This document shows, in pieces, positions 58,855 through 64,000 of a stretch of 64,000 nucleotides of DNA. Numbering within the stretch: the stretch's first letter is position 1; each line of letters opens with the position of its first letter. The notes beneath the pieces were generated by a model, which was given only the letters and a program-made list of their open reading frames with translations, was not told where the DNA came from and ran no database searches. Position numbers and translations under genes: made by a program. Origin of the DNA: Calonectria ilicicola (lineage: Eukaryota; Ascomycota; Sordariomycetes; Hypocreales; Nectriaceae); the NCBI GenBank assembly GCA_020809705.1, contig CP085835.1, positions 2,542,001-2,606,000 of the forward strand. The letters are read 5' to 3'.

Positions 58855-61045
58855 ATCTGACAAGTCTGGCACTCTCGACGGCAACATTAATACCTGTCGC
58901 ACGGATTTGAAACCACGACTAAATGGAGAAATATTTCTGGCTTTTCGGTCCAGTCCCTCCAGTTACACTGCTCTGGAGCACCGGTGGTTTTCGAATCAGC
59001 AGGAGTACCTCGTAATGAGGTAGCACATGAGCTGCGGCATTTCCCTTTTGACCTCTGGATGGCAGAGGCAAGAACCAATGGGGCCAGTCGTAGAGCCATT
59101 TTTTGCACTTGCAAAAAGCTCGCTCTCTTTCGACAATTATGTTGACGATAGATACCCTATCTTACTTTGCTATCCACGGCCCGTTCGGCACCCTCCCACG
59201 TTCGTATGTTAACATGTCTTTTTACTACTGTATATTTTACTCCCTAGAGTGGCAGCTCAAACCCAGTCTTCTAGGCAAGCGGACTAAAGCCTCCCCTTCA
59301 AAAAGAAGACAAGTAGTTGGCACTGCGCACTTGTTGCACCGCACAACTGACTGGACCAGTTTATGGGAGCCACATTGAAAAGAAAATTTTGCATGACCTG
59401 ATGTATTTCCGTTGCCTTTGAACCTTACGAATCCAAGCATAATGCGCTAATTCCCCCCGTTCGCTCCTTGATGGACTCGATGTGCGGGATCAAAACATGG
59501 CAGTTGAAAAATCACCGAAGCCCCAAAATAATATAAAATAAACATAAAAATAGACATGAAAGTAAAATTATGCAAGTGAAGATCCCAATATAGCCAACGC
59601 AATGAAGCCCCAGTAAAGAATTCTAATGTAGCGGCTCTCGATCCCCTATACAGTTATGGGCTCGGCCAGCAGCCTGACAATACTTGATAAGTTCATCTTG
59701 ATACGATTCAACTTGAATGCAAGGTGTGTTGTTTTGGCTAGGCCGAGTTAGGCGTCGCCAATGCAAGAATCCTTAATCGAAAGCCACGAAGGATGAAACA
59801 ACATAACCCTAGTCACCCTTATCAGTGTTGATCCCCATTCGATGTCGCATCGCATGTCCAACACATACCTTTCGATAAGGCTTTGCATGATTGGATTTTG
59901 GTCAATCATGAGTGGATCACTGAGCGATTTAGACACCGCCTACAACTTCTGGGACCACCGTTCACTGTAAAGTGGAACGCGGCGAATATTTTTCTTTGAG
60001 AAAACTACTGGACAAGCTTCGAAGAGTTTGAGTGATATACAACATTTCATCGAGCCAAGATGGCATAATTCAACTATTTGGGAGGATAAACTCAACAAAC
60101 TCTGACAGCTTGCGTTTCTTTTTCGAGAAACAAAAAAGCTCGCTTGTTGCAAGGGATATCGTTACCTTAATGACAGGAAGCTCTGATTTTTTTCACAACC
60201 AGGTGCTTTTGGCCGAATACAGTGAAATTCAAGGAAATATATTGGATTTGGACTAACACTCGTCAACAGCAAAGGTATTACACTCTAGAATAACCGAACA
60301 ACATAAAATAAGAATCTGGCAAAATTTAAATAGCTGGGAATCAGCCATTTCAAAAGTCACGGGCTATCTCACGACGACTGCGTCACATTTCTAACATTTT
60401 AGACTTTTGTGCATTAGTCGTTGAAAATCCATGTTGCTTATTAGTGATCAGCAAGCTTCCTACTAGCTAACTATGATGATAATTTGACTTTGGCTCCAGA
60501 CTTCTGCTATCCCGAAAATTAACGGGCAGGTTGTTAAAACTTGGCAATTTTGAATTGGGGCAATAGGTGTGACGTTTAGATGGCTTATCATTATATATTT
60601 ATTGTGATATTTCCCAATTAACACTGGAACGACGTGAAATGTATACCATGGTGAGTTATATGGTGGCTGATCTCGGCTCAGGAAGTATGGAGAAGGGTGG
60701 ATCAGCAAAACCATAATATTTGACTTGCCCGATTGCGTTCGGAGTGATGATTGCGATTTCACTTAGAGTTGGCGTGGCTTGAGACCGGATAATCTGGATT
60801 GATGGCTGAACATAGCCAGACGAGTCTAGAAACGCCATTTATGATGGCGCGTCCGGTAAGCTGTGCTAGATTTGCCCTTCTTCTTTTCAGCATTGGCCTA
60901 AAAACCCATATTTTATTCATTAAACCCCTGCGCCCAGTCACCTGTAGGACTGACCCCGAGGAACTAAAATTATGAGGGGATTTTGTACTCCTTTCAACAG
61001 TCCCATTTCGCACTCCACGTCTCATTCAATTTGATAGTATTGAAA
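58855..61045. other. Intergenic, no supported gene
   Basis: This 2.2-kb AT-rich stretch has only short frames on both strands. It includes the 3' flank of the GPI-protein gene and the promoter of the rhodopsin-family gene. Confidence 0.5.
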
Positions 61046-62197
61046 ATGAGGCTTAATGGAACGGGCGAGACCCCACTTCTGGTAAGAACTTTGATTCCAT
61101 CCCTCAATACATTACTGACACTGTTGATTGTGCCTCAAGATCACGGGATGGCTTCTCGTCTTCGTCGGCGCTGTTCTCGTCATTGCTAGATTATATTTGC
61201 GCCTCATCAAACAAAAGCGCCGACTTCTCGTTAGCGATGGATTTAATGTCGCGGCTTGGATTTCTAATTGTATATCTCTTGGCGTTGTGACATTTGTAGG
61301 TGAAATGGGCGCATTGGACTGGGATACCGGAGACGCAGCGACCAAAAAAATAAGCGAGGCTGATCTTCGAAAAGTAAGCCAGGTAAGTGATAATCTTAGA
61401 CCAACATTCTGTACTCCATTTAACAGATTGCGATATAGGTATTGTGGCTATACAATATTCCGTGGTTAACGGCTCTCTATTTTTGCAAATGGAGTCTTCT
61501 CGCTATGTACATGGAAATGTTTCTGGAATTGATGCAAAAAACAAGAATTTGCCTCTGGGCTGTAATGATATATACAGGGCTTGCCTATGTTACAAGTATA
61601 CTGGCCGTTTTACTATATTGCAGGCCGCTGTATCTGCTTTCGTAAGATCCCGACTACTAATGGGTTAATTTTGCCCTAACATATTCTAGGGATCCCAACA
61701 AACCTCCCTCTACGCAATGTCCAAATAAAGATGCTAGATCAATGTTCTTTATCACTTGGTCAGTGCATATGATGGGTGATATTCTAAGTAAGCACACTGT
61801 TTGATGTTCAAGGATCCTGCTTATTCCGGCTGTTTAGTATTCGTCCTTCCGTGGTTTATTACATACAAAATTAAAATGCATAGAATGATCAAGATAGGAT
61901 TGTATGGTACATTCCTTCTTGGTATCTTCACAATTGCATTTTCGTTCATACGCTTTGGTTTTGTTGTCGCCTTTAATGGTATTGGAGGGGCTCCAGTTAG
62001 TTTAACGCGTAAGTAAAATGTTTCTCAGACTAAAATCTGATACTGACAAATATTCTGCTTGCATAGTCATGTTGAATATCCTGGAATCTGGGTTATGCGT
62101 TATTGTTATTTGTTTACCATCTCTGAGACCTTATTTGCGAAACCCTAGCCATAGATATACCAGGAAGTCGGACGCTTCTGAAAAGCCACCTTCATAA
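61046..62197 (+). CDS. Rhodopsin-family (PTH11-like) integral membrane protein
   Basis: Six exons, 61046-61081, 61140-61382, 61439-61641, 61690-61787, 61838-62008 and 62067-62197, encode 293 residues; the five introns are 48-58 bp with GT-AG ends, and the summed exon length is a multiple of three. Hydrophobic helices are seen at WLLVFVGAVLVIARLYLR, WISNCISLGVVTFVG, WLTALYFCKWSLLAMYM, the ICLWAVMIYTGLAYV region, the DILIFVLPWFI region and GTFLLGIFTIAFSFIRFG. The order, the short N-terminus and the DAR...W...DI pattern match the fungal rhodopsin-like (PTH11-related) membrane domain, found in putative GPCRs. It is short for the family, and one helix may be missing near the C-terminus. The ligand is unknown. 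Confidence 0.85.
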
Positions 62198-62380
62198 AAT
62201 TGTCTTAGTTTGAAGGTTTCATTGGCGCTCAATATTAAAAGAAACATTTTGCAGTTTGAAGAGACCTGGTGATTCACCATAGACGTGAGGTAACTTGGCA
62301 AACTAAATGGTTCTAGTCTGCATGTATTGGAAAATATATCATTTAAGTTCAAGTCACGTTTACTCTATTTGTGCATCTGA

Positions 62381-64000
62381 TCATCCGTCGTATCGGTTTC
62401 CTAGCTTATAAGCCATATCTGGCTCCTCTATACCCTCATGTGTTGCTGTGATGTAGTCCTTGAACGCCGCAGACATACTCACAACTTGGCTAAGATGCTT
62501 CTCGTTAATCTCGGGGATGGAATCTCCTTTCCCGCTCTTTGAATCATAGACGGCAAGTGCAACGGCTGTTTGGAAAGCTGGGAATGATGTTAGATGTGAA
62601 AAACATCCATGAGAATAAACATACCGTTTCGGATCTCACGACCATTCCATTGCAGCTGTTTCAATTCCTCGTTCTTCTTGACATACTGCTTTGCATCATA
62701 GTCATACCGGATTTCTGGTCCACCCTTTTTATGGTCATCCTTGAGTTTGCGAAACAGATTGTCCCATATCTGCTCTCGTGCCTTATCATCTAGACGGGAA
62801 TATCCAATCGACACATGGATTCGAGACATGAAAGCTTCGTTAAAGTGGCCTACGCGATTGGTGGTCAAAAATAAGATGCCTTGAAAGTAGTCCATGGCAC
62901 GCAAAAAGACTACAAAAAATTTCATTAGCTCTTTTCTCCCTCGGACTTGTTTTTTCCAATAATAGGGACTGTAAGCTTACTTGAGACGATACTGTTGCGC
63001 CTGAGATCGCTTGATGAACGGCGCTCGAGATAAACGTCTGCCTCATCCAGCAAAACAATGGCATCCCAGTGGCTGGCGTCTTTAAAAAATCCGAGCAAGT
63101 TTTTCTCTAGATCGACAGGCTTGTGACCCAGATCAGCTGCAGTGATGTTGAGCAGCGGCCTTTTCGTATACTCCGCAACAGATTCTAGAGTGGTGTTAGT
63201 CTTACTTTTCTCTGATATCAATGCAAGCGCGTACCGGCTGTAAGCGTCTTGCCGGTTCCAGGAGGCCGTGTAAAAGAAATATTTGGCCTTCTCCTTTGCC
63301 ACTGATGTAATCGGCACTGAAAAGCTCCCCTTGGTTGCTATCTCCGTATGTTTGAACTATAGCTTTGATGGTATCTTTATTTGATTCTGGGCGCATTACA
63401 AGTGTATCGATGGCATCCTCTGCGAACCCGACATCTGACAAGTTGCCTACGTCAAGGAGGTCTGAAAAGATTAGTCTCAATCTGTAGTTGAACTGGAAAC
63501 ATTCGTCACATACCATAGGTGCGATCTTTCAATACAAATGCGTACATGTGGGACATAAGCAGCATGCATTGGTGGTCCGAAAGCTGCAAGTACTCCTTTG
63601 GTTTGATGTTATCGTAATCGCTGAATGTTGCCGCGATATATTTCTCCTTCTGTTCATTCATATCGGCACATTTACTGCACTCGCAACGGGGGGATCTGGC
63701 CCTGTCGCCAATCTTTTCTTCGTCGTCATCACGCCAACGATTCTTTTCCTCGCCCATGTGCCATGCATGCAGCGTCTCAAACTCTTCCCGTTCCCAGGGT
63801 AGAGATTCATGCTCGACGACAACGCGGGCCCGGTTATACTATATTGAGAATTAGATATAAGGCCGCATAGAAAACGCTCCTCTGGAACAAGGATGACTTA
63901 CCTTTTTCCAGCCATGTTTAAGGCCGAAGCCAGTGTATTCCAAGAATGCAGGTCCCTTGGAATATTGAAAAACCTTCTTGCCCCGCTCAATGAGCTTCTC
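62381..64000 (-). pseudogene. AAA ATPase gene broken by frameshift in Walker A (5' end outside window)
   Basis: The gene continues beyond the right edge. Exons on the minus strand: 64000-63902, 63838-63514, 63461-63235, 63184-62981, 62909-62625 and 62577-62381; all introns are GT-AG. Domain landmarks of the fungal AAA ATPase family are intact: GKGEGQIFLLHG before the P-loop, Walker B IVLLDEADVYLE, the LFLTTNR sensor 1 motif and the SRIHVSIGY segment. The exon with the P-loop is 227 bp where 228 is required: one C is missing near 63261-63267, so the frame after FLLHG reads through the P-loop wrongly, while the other frame encodes a normal GxGKT-type loop. Either this allele is a pseudogene or the assembly has an error. 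The rest shows no decay. Confidence 0.85.

Noticed and set aside
1..64000. CRISPR array, rRNA operon, integron or prophage
   Set aside because: No regularly spaced repeats, rRNA sequence or phage genes were seen, and the intron-rich genes are fungal.

Overview
The window looks like nuclear DNA of a filamentous ascomycete, most likely a Sordariomycete close to Hypocreales/Trichoderma. This rests on many spliceosomal introns of about 47-90 bp with GT..CTAAC/CTGAC..AG signals, a tRNA-Pro with a short intron, a U2 snRNA gene, and fungus-specific families (PNP-NACHT-ankyrin NLR, HET, Zn2Cys6 regulators, fungal rhodopsin-like membrane protein, NRPS, cyanovirin-N homology protein). The genus is an inference; no marker gene fixes it. 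Coordinates of spliced genes span first to last coding base, and exon limits are given in each entry.

Layout. 0-6 kb: the 3' part of a coiled-coil protein gene, an orphan 7TM protein, and an orphan 716-residue protein. 6.7-17.4 kb: an immunity/incompatibility-like stretch with a PNP-NACHT-ankyrin NLR (minus), a divergent nucleoside-hydrolase-like protein (plus), and a HET-domain protein whose frame is joined by a probable GC-AG intron; an AT-rich segment with decayed repeats separates the first two. 18.2-18.45 kb: a U2 snRNA gene. 18.8-22.8 kb: a single-module NRPS (A-T-C) whose terminal condensation domain lacks the usual catalytic histidine. 26-31 kb: secreted proteins (class 3 lipase, GDSL/SGNH esterase, 6-Cys small protein). 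31-38 kb is gene-poor and holds an 8-Cys small secreted protein and a cyanovirin-N homology lectin. 39-52 kb: tRNA-Val, a MYND-SET protein, a Zn2Cys6 regulator, a 2-oxoglutarate oxygenase, tRNA-Pro, a MetX-like alpha/beta hydrolase, a second Zn2Cys6 regulator with an apparent frameshift, and, divergent from it, an NmrA-like reductase; this resembles a small metabolic cluster or its remnant. 54-64 kb: a membrane-anchored class 3 aldehyde dehydrogenase, a GPI-anchored surface protein, a rhodopsin-family membrane protein, and an AAA ATPase gene broken by a one-base deletion in its Walker A motif.

How they may work together. The NLR is expected to sense a ligand through ankyrin repeats and act through its nucleoside phosphorylase-like domain; the HET protein is of the type that executes regulated cell death. 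The secreted lipase, esterase, two cysteine-rich proteins and the lectin suggest an outward-facing (saprotrophic or interaction) gene set. The oxygenase, hydrolase, reductase and two regulators could share a pathway, but no backbone synthase sits beside them. There are no CRISPR arrays, no rRNA genes and no intact transposon.
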